Source: Ceratotherium simum simum (taxonomy: Eukaryota > Chordata > Mammalia > Perissodactyla > Rhinocerotidae). From it: DNA of 64,000 nt. The notes under the pieces are model-generated. The model did no database searches. It was not told where the DNA came from and saw only the letters and a program-made list of their open reading frames with translations. The stretch's first letter is position 1; each line of letters begins with the position of its first letter. The position numbers were made by a program, and so were the translations under genes. Positions 1-14,400 of this stretch are shown here, one piece after another. The DNA lies in the NCBI RefSeq assembly GCF_000283155.1, contig NW_004454198.1, forward strand, positions 319,046 through 383,045, in the 5' to 3' direction.

Positions 1-2225
1 TATCAATTGCTGAGAGTAGGGTGTTGAAATCCCGAATTGTAATTGTGAATTTGTCTGTTTCTCCTTTCAGCTCTACCAGTTTTTGCTTCATATATTTCAA
101 AACTCTGGTGTTGGGTGCACACACTTTTAGGATTGCTATATCTTCTTAGCAGAGTGATCCTTTCACCATTATATATGTCCCTCTTTGTCCTAGCAATTTT
201 CTTTCTCTGAAATCTACTTTATCTAATAATATAGCCACTACAGCTTTTTAAAAATTGTTTGCATAATATACCAGTTTCTATCCTTACTTTCCACCTACCT
301 ATGTACACTTGTAGATGGTACATAGTTGGGTCGTGTTTTTTTATCTACTTTGCCAATCTCTGTCTTTTAATTGGCCCCTTTATCCTCCTCACTTTTAAAA
401 TATAATTATTGTATGTATTTCCTTTACAAACATTGAGCACCACATCAGACGGTGTTATAAATTTTGCTTCAACCAGAAAGTGTGGGTAAAGAAACTCAAG
501 AGGTGAAGAATAATCTGTTATGTTTACTTCTATTTTTACGTATTCTGTTGTTTTTTCCTTTCTGAAGGTCCCAGCCTTCTGCTATTTTCTTTGTGTTTAG
601 AGAGCTTCCTTTAGCCATTCTTTAAGAGTAGGTCTCAACAAATTCTGTTAGCTTCCCTTCATCTGAGAACGTCTTCCCTTCCCCTTCCTTCCTAAAGGAT
701 AGTTTCATCACATAGGATTCAAGGTTGACAGTTCTTTGCTTTCAGCACTTGATAAATGTGTCACTTTTTCTGGCCTCCATAGTTTGTTTTATAGGCAATA
801 CCAAAATAGAACTTGAATTGGTGTTACTTCCTGGGTGTTCCTCTTTGTTTTTAAGATTTTTTTCTTAGTCTTTAGTACTCAGAAGATTAATTACGATGTG
901 TCTTGGTATGGATTTCTTTGGGCTTATCTGATTTGGAGTTTATCAGCTTCTTGAATCTGTAGGTTTATATCTTTCACCAAATTTGGGGAGTTTCACCCAT
1001 GATTTCTTTGAACACTTTTCAGTCCCACACTTCCTCCTCTCCTTCTGGGACTGTGATGATACAAGTGTTAGCTCTTTTGTTATTATCATGAGGCCCTGAG
1101 TCTCTTTTTTTTTTTTCAGTCTGTTGTTCAGATTGAGTAAATTTTATTGATCTGTCCTCAAGCACCCTGATTTCATCTTATGTCACTTCCACTCTACTAT
1201 CAAGTTCATCTGAGTTTTTTATTTTACAATAATTTTTCATTTTATAATTTCCATTTGGTTATTTTTCATAACTTCTATTTCTTTGCTAAGATTTTCAATT
1301 TTTTAGTTTTTTCAAGATAATTTATAATTGATTGAGCACTTTTATTACAACTGCTTTAAAATCCTTGTCAGATAAATTCCAACATCTGAATGATACAAAT
1401 ATTGGTATCAGTTGATAGTCTTTTCTTAGTTAGATAGGAGTTTCCTGGTTTGGGAGAGGATGAGTGATCTGCTATTGTATCCTGGACATTTGGAATCCTG
1501 TTAGGAATCTCTTCATCCTATTTACCTCTTCTATTTTAGCAGATAGGGGTCCTGTTTGGGCATAGTGTATAGGTTCTTGCTTCTTTTATGTGTTTTATTT
1601 CCAATGACAATTCAGTTTTCCAAGGCTTTGCAATATTATTTGGGTTTGCTTTGTTCTTTGGGTACTGCCAGGGCTCCCACTCAGTCCCTGCCGGTGTCTT
1701 CTGCAGTGTGGGAAGGTGCTTCCCTGGGCTGCATGGTTTTGCTGGGCCACCTTCTGCAGAGAGGCGGACAGACACTGCTAGGCCTGGGTCTCCTTATGCC
1801 ACAGTGTGGAGGGCAGAGAGTCACAGGGCTTCGCTCCTGGCGTGAATGAATTGGGCATGTGCTGATGCCCCAGTGTGGAGCTAGGGTTGGGGCTCCCCAC
1901 TAGGTCTCTATTGGGCTTCCCCTACCCTGTCCTCTGGCAGAGAAAGCAAGCTTTTCTTTCCTTTTTCTTTTTCCTTCCCGTCTATGCCTGTTGGTGGTTC
2001 TGAGTTGCAGGCTTCTCCAGAGCCCAGTCTGGGGTATGTGGAAGATGAAAAGAAAACCCAGAAAACTCACCACATTGTTGTTCCTCAAGTCCTGATGTCC
2101 CTAGTCAGCCCACCATCTTCTTTCCAGCTTTCAGAGTCCTTTTAACTTTTTAATAATTTCCAAGGTATTCAGTTATATTTAGAGGAGAGAAGGAGGGAAA
2201 AGTAATGCTAAACCATCTTGTTCTG
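1..2225. mobile_element. AT-rich old LINE-derived block
   Basis: Long AT-rich stretch. Phrases such as gaaatctactttatctaata and tttaaaatccttgtcagata are familiar from ancient mammalian L1 5' regions. Family and orientation not resolved. No gene seen. Confidence 0.5.
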
Positions 2226-4050
2226 AAACCACAGGCCCGACTTTTAAAGGAAGCAATGGTTTGAGACTGTATTCAAAGAGCAGGAAAAGAACGGAGTAAC
2301 AAATTGACTCTCATTAACTCCACCCAAATAGAGAAATGCTGCGTATTGGTTCTGAACAGTATGATTCAAGAATGGGCTTTGTACATACGCCGGTCTGTAG
2401 TTATTAAACAAATTGCCAAGTGCTGTCATTTTTGGAATGCATGATTCTGTGATTGGTGGCATAAATGATGGGACACTAGAGAAATGAACACAAAATTTTG
2501 GTGGGCCACATGTCTTAAAGCATGTATGTATTTGAACATGTAATGGTAAAAGCACAATTGACTAATGTTTAACATAGCTGAGCACTGCCTGTGAAGCAGT
2601 GATGGTTGTAACCTTCTTAAACCCATCTCCTGCAGCGAGTGGAGTGGTGGAGTGGCTTACAAATTGCTGGATCAAGGATGGCAAACAGGATTAACTCACT
2701 TGCTAATTCTGCTCAATTGATACTGGATACTGTGTCCTGACAGATCTAAAAGCAGTGCCTAGATTCAGAAGGAGAGAGCTATGGTCAATTAGTACTGTCT
2801 GCCATGGGTGTAAGAATGGGCCGTGGGAGCAAATATGCCCCACCCATTTAACATCCCTGACCTAGGAAAGTCCTTGAGAGCCCACATTCTCTCTGGTTGT
2901 AGACACAGGCAGACAGCTTACCTGAGTTTGAAGGCCCAAGCAAAAAAAAAAGGACATCTTAAGGCATATGGAATAAGGAGATTTCTTGGTGTAGGGGCCC
3001 AGAGTGATAGATGTTTGCAAAAATTTTGCCCAGGGGCTCAGAATGTAAGTACTGCTGGCTGGAATGGGACTGGGAATTGCATTTACACACATTCCACCAA
3101 CATAGATTTGTAAACAGGTACGTTTTTTTAACAAGACTTTTCTGCTTTTTACCAACAGCAAAAACATTTTACACATGACCTCTGTCTCTGGGGCCCTATC
3201 CATTCTACTCTCACAGATTTAGTAGCAGACCAACAGCTGCAGACAGACACAGCTTGTCTTTAGGGGTGAGGAAGCTACTCTGACAGGAAATAATGCAGCC
3301 ATCACATTTTAATGCCTTGTTTCATAATATACATGAAGAGAATTATCACCATTTCATCTGAAAATTGTGTAAAAATATTAAGAAGCAGAAAATGTCTGTT
3401 GAGCGGTATGAAATACAAACAAAGTCATCGGTGCTCAACTACTGTGTTCTTACATTGGAGGAAAACTGCCCAGAGGGCACTTGCTAAGAGTTGGTTACGA
3501 TCTCCACCAGGCAATTTTTCCAGACTAATTTTGACTTGTGGGTCTCTTGCCTGACAGCTGACTTTAGCTCCTGGCCCTCCTGTATAATACACACAACTCT
3601 GCATGTGCCCCTCACACTTCAAGGGCAGCTGCCCTCCCTGCCCTGGGTCCATGTGGAATAGCTCAAGACTAGTATCACTTGGTAAGAATCCAGTACTCTG
3701 AAAGTGCCAAGAAGTCCTCATTCTTTTGCTAGAAAGTCTAAAGAATGTGATCCTGTTAGGTGGACCTACCAGGTCAGTGAGCTAGAAAGTCACAAAGGTG
3801 TCCTTGTATCAGACGCCAAAATGGAAATTTCTCAATGGGCAGCAAATCTCCCTGCTGTTTCCCCCTTAACCTGGCCTCCTTTTCTTCTCTTGAGGGAAAG
3901 AGCTTGAAAATGTACATGGGTAAGCAGCCTCTTTCCAGTCTTAGAAACTACAGCCACACTGCATCGTGTTGTAAATTCTAGCTATGAACACATTCCTCAC
4001 TTAAAAGTCAATTATTTAACAGGTAGCCTCAGTTATGGGACCACAAAAGA
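2226..4050. other. No recognised feature
   Basis: Downstream of MPP3. Short ORFs on both strands look like chance. An 18-19-bp word at 2507-2525 (gggccacatgtcttaaag) recurs at 4867-4884. Confidence 0.5.
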
Positions 4051-4059
4051 ACGACACAG

Positions 4060-4315
4060 TAGAGTATGGTGATTGATGACATCCCCGGTATTAGGCAGAC
4101 TTGGGCTCAAATTCTATAGCTCTGCCATTTTTTTAAGCTGTGCGAGCTTGGACACGTTATTTAAACTTTCTAAGCCTTGTTTTTCTCATTTGTAAAATGG
4201 GGATGATAAGAATCCTACCTTATAGGCTTGGTGTATTTGTCAAAGTAATGTATATAAAGGCCTTAGCATAGCCCTGGGCACAGAATAAAGACTTACATAC
4301 ATTGGCTATTAATAA
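4060..4315 (+). repeat. MIR SINE
   Basis: ggcagacttgggctcaaat, ctctgccat, cattTGTAAAATGGGGATGATA and the gcacagaataaag end follow the MIR consensus order. Confidence 0.8.
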
Positions 4316-5075
4316 GAAATCAAATTCTCTGAGCAGCTAAGATATATCACAAATCCTGTGTGACCCTAAACACTTTTGCTCAGAGACAACCTATTAGGCC
4401 CACACTTTGATTTTGACGGTCAGGACTGAAATATCATGACTTAGACATAGTTTTGATGGGGGAATCATCTAGTTTGATCTAGCACAAGGAGATCATGGCC
4501 CCTATTGACCTGAAGATGGGGACAGGCGAGAACCAGGCCACTGTCAGTAACAAGAGGGCCAAGTGATGGGATAGAATTAATCAAACAAAGCCAAGGGCTC
4601 CATTTTAGGCTGAGGATATTTAGGAAGGGGACAGGCGGCCTTCCATTCCTTGAGAGTCCCTGAAAACAGCACTGTATCATAGAACAGTACAGTAATTCAT
4701 GGTGATGGTGAAGCGAGGCACAGTCTTCCAAAAAAGTCCATGTATGCTCACTATTTAAAAAGGCAGAGAACCAATTTTTCTATTGCCAGGCAAGCACTCA
4801 CCATCCATAAGGTTAAAAATCAACATTTTACGGCTTGAAGACAGGGGAACTTCAGCTGCATGGTATGGGCCACATGTCTTAAAGGCCTTTACCCAGTGCA
4901 GGCCTGGGGTAAAACAACTCAGCTTCCAGCGAAGCTGGATGAATGGAGTGTTGCTGTTTATAAAGCTTAAACATGTCTGCAAACCGGTACTGTATAAATT
5001 CACCACCGCCACCGCCAAAAGACAGTGGCTACTTGACTTTGGTACAGAGAATCAGGGTCAACTTGCCTGTGATAA

Positions 5076-5081
5076 TTTAAT
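5076..5081 (-). terminator. Candidate MPP3 poly(A) signal, ATTAAA variant
   Basis: ATTAAA on the minus strand about 235 nt after the stop. I see no AATAAA on the minus strand between 5313 and about 2000. A second ATTAAA lies at 3308-3313. Choice uncertain. Confidence 0.3.
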
Positions 5082-5313
5082 GAACGAAGTGTGTTACTTT
5101 GTGACACGCCCCTTTCAACTCACGTTTTCTGCTCCAAAAGGGTGCAGTGAACACCAACAGACAAAAACCAACAACGAACATGTATACTCTTCTTGAGGAT
5201 GGAGTTTATGGAAAATGCTGCCCCTCTGCGTGCTTGAGATTCCTTCACAGTAACATGGGGGAGGCCGGACTAGGTGGTCTTCCAGGCCCCCTCCAACCTG
5301 GTCTAGGATGCAG

Positions 5314-5490
5314 TTACCTGACCCAACTAATAGGTACCCAGTGAGTGTCCTTGCTCAGCTTCTCTAAGAGCACTCGGAGCTGGCTGTGTGCACTCTGGAG
5401 ATCCTCCTTCACCAGCACGGCGTCCACAAGGTGCCCATAATGCTGGTCTATGAAGGCGGCGGAGGCGGCCATCTCGTGCTGCTCCTCATC
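5314..5490 (-). CDS. MPP3: MPP3 last coding exon with stop
   Basis: Residues 528-585 ([20 protein letters not shown]...WVPISWVR) then stop. Acceptor ctttccttgcag. C-terminal helices of the GK domain. The preceding intron is the longest in the gene, 5.9 kb. Confidence 0.96.
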   Translation of the reverse strand, partial: DEEQHEMAASAAFIDQHYGHLVDAVLVKEDLQSAHSQLRVLLEKLSKDTHWVPISWVR

Positions 5491-8400
5491 CTGCAAGGAA
5501 AGGGGCAGTTATGGAGCAACTGGGTGGTTCTCTCCCAACATAAGAAACCTACAGCCTTTGTCTTGGGCAATGTTCCAATCTCTAATTCTTAAATGACGAG
5601 TAGATGACTATGGCCCATTAATACCAACTGTGCACACAAGAACAGAGTATAGTGACAATATCTTCAAACTTCCAAGAAAGTTAATGGGCAGTAGACATAA
5701 TCATTGTTCAGTCAGTCAGTCACAGAATATCTACTGAAGACCTGTTAACTGCCCGCCATGATACGAAGTGCTCTGGGGGATGCTGATTCTATATCTGTGT
5801 GTATATATATGTCAATATCACACTTTCTGTCCAAGGGTATTTCCAAAGAAGTAGTACTATTGTGTTGTGTGACAATTTGGCTAAATAATTACAGGAAAGA
5901 ACTATAAATAATATTAACTAGGTAAAAGCAAAGAAAGCATTTCTGGAACGAACCAGGGGAAAAAGAAAGAGAATAAGTAACTCTAATGCCCTCTGAAGAC
6001 TCCTAAATTCATAATGTAGAAGTCAATTCTTCCTTTCATTTCCTCATACCAGGGCCAAACACTAGCACAGTAGACAAAGTAGAGTTATTTAAGAAAGTGC
6101 CGGGACAACCCTGATCAAATTCCCCATTTCCTTAGGGTACCTGATTTCTTTAATCGGATTGCTTTCCTGACGCCTAACACTAACGTACAGACAGGCAATG
6201 ACCCCGCCTTTACCCAATCTACACAGTATTTGCTTCTCCATTCAAAAGAAACCTCTAATCAGTAGAATTTCAAGTGGCTAGTTGACTGACAGTTAGCTTG
6301 GTTTTTGGAAGAAAGGAAAGTGGCAGATCCGCTCTAAGTAAAATTGCAAAATAAAATTTGTCACTGGCGTTCACCCACCTCCCTTTCTCTCTCTTTCCAG
6401 TCCTCTGCTGCCTTCTTGCCTCTGTTTCTAGGGGCTCAGTGTTTTTAGGCTGCCATGGAAGGGGTGAGTTCTGTCCTTCCCCAGAGACCCACATCCCAAA
6501 ATATTCCCTCCTCCTCTTCTCTCTGTCATCCATCAAAACCAGATTCCTACTTTAGTGAGAGCACTGCAGTTTCAGAAGATAAGTTCTGAAGGTCTAGGAA
6601 AGTTTTTGCAGGCTACTACAAAGACAGCAGAGACCTAAGAGATGGCTGAAATCATTTCTTCTCCTTCTTCTTCCCCCCAGGAGGGGGAAAACTAGATTAA
6701 ATTGGGAGAAGCTTCCCAATTCTATATTCTATTTTACAGGGCTCCTCTCACACCCAAAAGCACTCTGCGGTGTCCCGTGCTGCCCTTGGATCTTCAATCC
6801 CGCCTCCCCACCTCTCACACACACACATCCTGGAGACCTGCCTGCCGCTTCTGGAGTTTCCCCCTCCTCCAGGCACCCACATTGTGCATCCTAGAAGCAC
6901 TTAGCTGTTTGAGAAATTATAGAAGGAACATTTTTGCCACTAAGTACCTCAATCTTCCTAATAAATACTTGCATTTTGAAAGAACTCAAGTAAATCTTTA
7001 ATGGAGTAAAATGTGTGACTTTTGCTTTGCAGCCATAAATCCCCTGAATCCTTTTCCTGGCTTGTAAAGGTAAAACTCACCCACCCACAGCCTTAGCAAG
7101 GGAGTCACAGTCCTGAATAGCACACAGGAAAGACTCCCTCCATGCTGCCTCTCGCCCCCATGTTGGATTAGCTTGCTGGATCTGAAGGCAGAATCTCCAT
7201 TAACTCATAGGCAGCAAATAGATGGAAAGAGGATGTGCCAGAAGGGTGTTTTATCCAGTAGGTTCCCTGACTTGGATGTCGGACACTCTGGCACTTGGGT
7301 GCCAGACAGTGGACAAATATTTAATGTTACACAAAACTCAGGCCTTTATGAGGACTTTCTGTGGGTTCTGCCTACATCCATCAAAATCATGTGAAAGGAG
7401 GTATGTTAAAAATGCAGATGCCTGAGCCCCACTCTAAATCTCCTAGGTCAGAATCTCTGGGAGTAGAGCCAAGGACACTGTATTTAACAGTGTGATCCTG
7501 TGACCTTGATGCCTCCTTGTGTTGAGAATGACACTGGCTTCAGGATAGTGGAACACGTCGGGAGATGCTAGAGTAGCAAGGTGAGATTTCACAACTGGGT
7601 GAGCTGACCCGCAGACAATGAAAATCATTGGCCAGATCTATTTATTCATCAGCCTGCCTGCTTGGAATGCAGCACTCCGGTGGGTAATAAAAGAGATGGA
7701 ATAGATGATAAATTGGTCAGGCTGAAAGGCCACCAGTAACAGACTACAGTTCTGCTTCTTTTGAAATAACAGCCACGGGCCAGGGTGTGGGGGGTTCTGA
7801 CTCCTAGAAAACTGACACCTTCTGGGGACCTGATGACTTGACAGAACTTTCTTTGTGTCCTAAGAAGCTCCCTCATATTCTCCCTTATGTCTTTTGTGTG
7901 TGTGTGTGTGTGTGTGAGGAAGATCAGCCCTGAGCTAACATCCATACTAATCCTCCTCTTTTTGCTGAGGACGACCGGCTCTGAGCTAACATCTATTGCC
8001 AATCCTCCTCCTTTTTTTTTTTTCTCCCCAAAGCCCCAGTAGATAGTTGTATGTCATAGTTGCACATCCTTCTAGTTGCTGTATGTGGGACACGGCCTCA
8101 CCATGGCCAGAGAAGCGGTGCGTTGGTGCACACCCGGGATCCGAACCCGGGCCGCCAGTATCGGAGCACCGCACTTAACCGCTAAGCCACGGGGCCGGCC
8201 CTCCCTTATGTCTTATCGACTCTTTTTTAGGTAAGTCTTTTCCCCCGGGTAATTAAATTCTTTTAATCCTAAAATATTTGTTAAAAACAAAAAAACATAG
8301 TAAAACAAATTGATAGGCTGATCCTAAAATTCATATGGAAATGCAAAGGACCCAGAATAGCCAAAACAACCTTGAAAAGGGACAAAGTTGAAGGACTCAC

Positions 8401-11400
8401 ATTTCCTGATTTTAAAACTTACTACAATGCTACAGTAATCAAGACAGTGTGGTACAGGCATAAAGATAGGCATATAGATCAAAGGAATAGAAGTGACAGT
8501 CAAGAAATAAACACATTATGGTCAATTGATTTTTGACGAGGGCGCCAAGATAATTAAACAGGAAAAGAATAGCCTTCAACAAACGGTGCTGGGACAACCT
8601 GATCTCCACATGCAAAGAATGAAGCAGGACCCCTACCTCGTACCATAGACAGAAATTAACTCAAAATGGATGAAAGACCTGAATGTAACTGCTCAAACGA
8701 TAAATATCTTAAAACACAGGAGTAAATCTTTATGACCTTGGATTAGACAATGATTTCTTAAATATAAGACAAAAAACATAAGTGACAAAAGAAAAAAATA
8801 GATAAATTGGACTTCATTAAAATTTTAAAATTTTTTTGGGCCAGCGGGTGGCACAGGCGGTTAAGTAGGCACGCTCCGCTGCGGCGATCCAGGGTTCGCC
8901 GGTTCAGATCCCGGGCGCACACTGACGCGCCACTTGGCAAGCCATGCTGTGGCAGCGTCCCATGTAAAGTGGAGGAAGATGGGCACAGATGTTAGCCCAG
9001 GGCCAGTCTTCCTCAGCAAAAAAAAAAAAAGAGGAGGATTGGCAGATGTTAGCACAGGGCTGATCTTCCTCACAAAAAAATTAAAAAAATAAAAATAAAT
9101 TTTTTAAATTTTTTGCTTAAAGGACCATATCAAAAAAGTGAAAAGACAAACTCACAGAATGGGAGAAAATATTTGCAAGTCATACATCTGATAAGGGATT
9201 TGTATCCATAATATATAAAGAATTCTTACAACTCAATAATAAAAAGATAAATAATCCAACTAAAAAATGGATCAAGTATTTAACAAATGTTTCTCCAAAG
9301 AAGACATACACATGGCCAATAAGCACATGAAGAGATGCTCAACATCATTAGTCATTAGGGAAATGCAAATTAAAACCACAGTGAGACAGCACTTCACACC
9401 CACTAGGACTGCTATAATCAAAAAAGACAGTAACAAGTGCTGATGAAGATGTGGAGAAATTGGAGCCCTTGAACACTGCTGATGGGTGCAGCTGCTGTGG
9501 AAAAGAGTCTGGCAGTTCCTCAAAATGTTAAACATAGAGTTACCACATGCCCCAGCAATTTCACTCCTAGGTATGTACCCAAGAGAAATGAAAACACGTT
9601 CACACAAAAACTTGTACAACAATGTTCATAGCAGCATTATTCATAATAGCTAAAAAAAAAATAGAAACAACCCAAATGTCCACTAATTGATGAATGGATA
9701 AACAAAATGTGGTATTCTATACAATGGGATATTATTCAGCCATAAAAAAGAATGAAGTACTGATACGTGAATGAACCTAAAAAACATCATACTAAGCCAA
9801 AGATGTCAGATACAAAAGGTCACATATTGTATGATTCCATTTATATGAAATGTTTAGAATAGGCAAATCTATAGAGATAAAGTAGATTAGCAGTTGCCTT
9901 AGGCCAGGAAGGAGTTGGGGGAATGGAGAATGGGAAATGCTAATGGGCTCAGGGTTTATTTTTGGGATGATGAAAATGTTCTAAAATTGATTGTGGTAAT
10001 GGTTGCATAGCTCCGTGAATATATACTATTGAATTATATACTTTAAATGGGTGAATTGTATATAGTATGTGAATTTTATCTCAATAAAGCTGTTAAACCT
10101 CCATCCCAGAAAAAAAATATATATGGAAAACAAAAATTAGTCATGAGCCCAATATTCAGAGAGAATCACTTGTAGCATTTTAGTGTATTTTCTTTGTATG
10201 TGACACAAAATTAGAATCATACCTTTTTATTTTCTGATTTATTTTCATTTAACATTTTATTGCATTTGGCTATGTCATTAAATATTCCTCAGACACATAA
10301 CTTTTAATTGGCCATATAATATTCCATTCCATCCTGTGAATGTCATGTAATGTTGTAATGTATTGAGCTGAGCCCCACTATTGGACATTTAGGTTGTTTC
10401 TCATCTGGCTGTTATTAGCACCACCATGATGAACATGCTGTTTGTTTCTAAGTGGTTCCAGACCGAAGCTGATGTTCTCTTTCGAGTTTCTAAAGGGAAA
10501 AACTTCTAATGTTCCTTCTAGCTATTACTTAGTCATTCTAAGTAATTTATCGGCATGGACAATCATAACACAGAATTAGTATGAACTAGGATTCCATCAA
10601 AATCTTTACTTGGAGGGAGCTTCTTGACCAAAGGGAAGGATCCAAGAGGGCCTCTTTCAGATAGAACCAGTTATATGAGACAGCAAGCAAAGTCTATACT
10701 GGAACTGGGTTGCTTCTGACTCCTCTATAACAACTGCCAGCTCATTCCTCTGACTCTGTTGAGAACCAGAAGAGTCACCAAGCCCATGTCCCCTGAGAGA
10801 ACTGTGCCAAATATTTAGGTTTCAAGTGGGGATCCTGACACAGACTGGGCTGAGCAAGGAATCTATGACAGGTGAAGAGAAGTTCATTTAGAAACACATT
10901 GGATTATCTCATCCACTAGTTTTACAAACAGATTAATTCGCTGATGGTTCAAACCAGTTTGAAAGCAACGGTAATGACCACGTTAGGTGGTGTTTCAATT
11001 AAAAAATGCTTGGGTTTGGCTTAGGAGTTCAACAGGTTAGTGTGGCTTGTCACATTCGGATCAGGTCCTGGACAGACAGATGTCCGTCCCTTATTTTCCG
11101 GGAGAGTGCTTATGTGAGGGAGTGGAGGGGGCTGGGCCCAGGCAAAGCCACCCTGTCTGAATTGGGAGGCACTCCTGGCTGGCCCACCTTGAGCCTTTTG
11201 GTCACACGACCATCTAAGTCTGGCCAACAGGCAAAGTAGAAAGATGGGCTTGTGCAAAAAGAACAAGAGCCCTTATGCAGCGAGGAGCCCTCCCTGTAAC
11301 AGGCCCTCTTAGGCCTTCGGAAAAGAAATGATCAACTCTAAACTTACAAGTAGGGCTGCTGTGTCCTCACAAGCTGGGGACATGGGTGGCGTCTTCCTTT

Positions 11401-14400
11401 TTTCCTGAATTGCAGGCTTTACAAATATAACATAAGGCTTGAACTCTGAGGTCCTCAGTTGTGGCAGTGCCTGCGAAAGAAAGTTCAGGAATATTACATA
11501 CTTTGGAAATCTTTTATTGTGAAACATACTTTTCAAATGCTCAGTAATGGTGCACATCATCACATAACCTCGATGGCAAAGGTCCTGATTACACTAGTCA
11601 TACGACAGTGGACTTCACCTGGACAGACCAAGTGCTCACTCTCCTGCCCTCCACCCTGAAGGCCCTCTCGCCGAGAACAGAGGGTTCCACAGCCTGGGCT
11701 CTGAGAGTTTCCATCTCTCTTTGCTCTGACCCCAAAAGCTCTAATTAGGGGCCGGCCCCGTGGCGCAAGCAGTTAAGTGCATGCGCTCCCCTGCAGCGGC
11801 CCGGGGTTCGCCGGTTCGGATCCCGGGCGCGCACCCACGCACTGCTTGTCAAGCCATGCTGTGGCGGCGTCCCATATAAAGTAGAGGAAGATGGGCACGG
11901 ATGTTAGCTCAGGGCCAGTCTTCCTCAGCAAAAAAGAGGAGGATTGGCATCAGATGTTAGCTCAAGGCTGATCTTCCTCACACACACACACAAAAAAACT
12001 CTAATTAACCTTCTGACGCCCTTCTCCACCTGCCCACTCCTGAGGGAAGAGCCAGCAAGATTCAACGTGTATCTATTTAATCAAACGTCATCAATTTGGC
12101 CTACACTTATGCAAAAGGTGTGCAACCACACAGGCCTCTTGATGACATTCAAAGAAGGTTTGCCAAGCAAATGAAGAGACTAGGAGATCACTTGAAACAA
12201 ATTGTAAAGACGTTAGAATGTTTTCAATATGCAAATAGTCCCATTAATTTGTGCATTTTATCTACAATGTAAGGGCCTCTATTTGGAAACACTGGTAGCA
12301 AACTGCTATATGTACCATCTGCACCCCCCAAAAATCAATAAAATCACTTTTCAAATCAAATTTTGAAATTTGGACTTTTAATTTCGAAGACCAACTCCCA
12401 AGAGTCCCCATTAGTGAGGGTTTTCCTTTACAGACATCATGTGTTTTTTGGACTCTCCTTCAAGCAAAGTTCTGTGAAATAAAGCCCACAGTTTATATCG
12501 TAAAATCAGAGCTCTGTTTCTATAGAGGAAAAAAATCCCCAGATGGAGTTCAAAGCTTAGAAGTTTTTCTCAAAGCCAAAGTTAACAAGACGGGTAAGCC
12601 CCTGACAAGCACACAGCATGCGGGTCATGCAGAACTGGAAATGTTTCCGAAGCACTTCCCGGAGTCTTGTCTGCTGGCCTTTTTCCCTTTCAAACTGCTC
12701 TCCTGACCGCCTCACTCAGCGGTTCCTTAAGCCACTGACTCCATCTGTCGTGGTCGGGAAGGGGGTGGCCTGATGCTGAGAACCGAGCCCCCGTTTCCAC
12801 CCGGGCATTTACATGTAATTCCCTGAGTGTCACATCACAATCGGCCAGTTGCCGCCACCATCTACTGCATGATTTACTCCATGCGGAGACTACCATCCAA
12901 GGTCTGTGCGCCACCAAGAGGGTCCATGAGCTCCTACAATTAATGCTGTTTTTGTGTATAGAGGTGCACATTTTGGGGTACAAAGCTGTCATTCGATTCT
13001 CAAAGGGAGATCCAAGAAAATTTTAATATCCAGTGCTCTGGACGAAAAATTCCTTAGACTGAGGCCAAGTGTTGTGTAAAATGTACAATCCCCTAGTTTA
13101 TAAATTCTGTTAACAGGAAATGCCCAACTGGCCCAGGAACTTACGTCTGGCTCCACGTCCACCAAACAAACTTTGTTTTTGGCCATCACAGCCTGAATGG
13201 CGTCCAGGCTGGTTCCATAGAGATTTTCCTTATATTCTCCATGCTCCAGGAACCTAAAACACCACCAAAGGGGGAAAGGCCTTCAGTGCCAGAGCTTGCC
13301 TAAATTAGCACGGAAAGGGGAAGGGACTTCCCACCACGACTCCGCTCCCGCTTCCCCCGTCTTTTCCGGAAGCCCTCCCAGGAGGTCAGTTGGAATACTG
13401 GACAGAGGCAAAGACCACAGCTGCCCAGAGAGCCAACGGGCCCATCAAGCAAACATACTTGTTGTGATGTAAGCCAGCCTCAAATGCTTGCTTCGAGACG
13501 AAGTGATATTCCACCCCCTCCTTCTCATGGCTCTTTCGAGGCCTGGTAGTATCTTTTAAAGAAAGAAGGAGAACTGGGCAAAGAGATGTCACATCGCAGT
13601 GAGTGAGAACAGCAGCGAGCCTGCGCTCTCATTCCTTTCAGAAGTTCATCCCTGATTTGTGTTTAAACCAACCACTTCCATTCATCTAGTGTTCCTGTGT
13701 GTCAGGCACGGGGCCCTTTCCAGGCACATCACTAATTGGGCATAACTCTGTGATGTAGGCATGAGGCAGCCTCCCATTTTGCAGGTGAGGAAACTGAGAG
13801 GCCCAGAGAGGTTAAGCACTGTGCCAATGTCCCAAAGCCAGCAGGGAGCAGAGCCAGGCTCTGAACTCTCCCTGTCTCATGCCAAGTGTATGCCCTTGAC
13901 CACTCTACAAACCGCCTCACTGAGGCTGCGGCTTTTTTTTTTTGTGAGGAAGATCAGCCCTGTGCTAACATCTCCCATCCTCCTCATCCTCCTCTTTTTT
14001 TGCTGAGGAAGACTGGCCCCGGGCTAACATCCATGCCCATCTTCCTCCACTTTATATGGGACGCTGCCACAACGTGGCTTGCCAAGCGGTGCATCGGTGC
14101 GCGCCCGGGATCCGAACTGGCAAACCCCGGGCCACCACAGCAGAGCGCGCGCACTTAACTGCTTGCGCCACCAGGCCGGCCCCAACGCTGCAGTTTTTAG
14201 AGAATCACCAAAGGGATCCCCAGTCCCAAGCTTTTATGCCCTAATTGTTTGTCTTTTTTGAGAGCCAACAGGGCACAAACACAGATGACCCTGTGGTATG
14301 CTTTTAATTCTTTATTCAATTATTTCTCATTTTGAGAGAAAAGGAGACATGAAGACAGACAGTCTGTTTATGGCCTAGATGTTTTTCAGCAAAGCTGGCT

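Larger units (their letters stand above)
5491..11347 (-). other. Last MPP3 intron (5.9 kb)
   Basis: Holds a MER5-like fragment, an ERE, an L1 with nested ERE and an inverted LINE piece (listed separately). I see nothing I can name at 5600-7350 or 10450-11330. Confidence 0.8.

Noticed and set aside
1..5300. Search for a CFAP97D1-like neighbour left of MPP3, expected from human order
   Set aside because: No exon of it recognised; it probably lies outside the window.
11790..11830. tRNA-like A/B box
   Set aside because: Part of an ERE SINE head, not a functional tRNA gene; same for the other EREs.
12690..12992. 100-codon minus-strand ORF beside MPP3 exons
   Set aside because: No recognisable content and not needed for the complete 585-aa protein.
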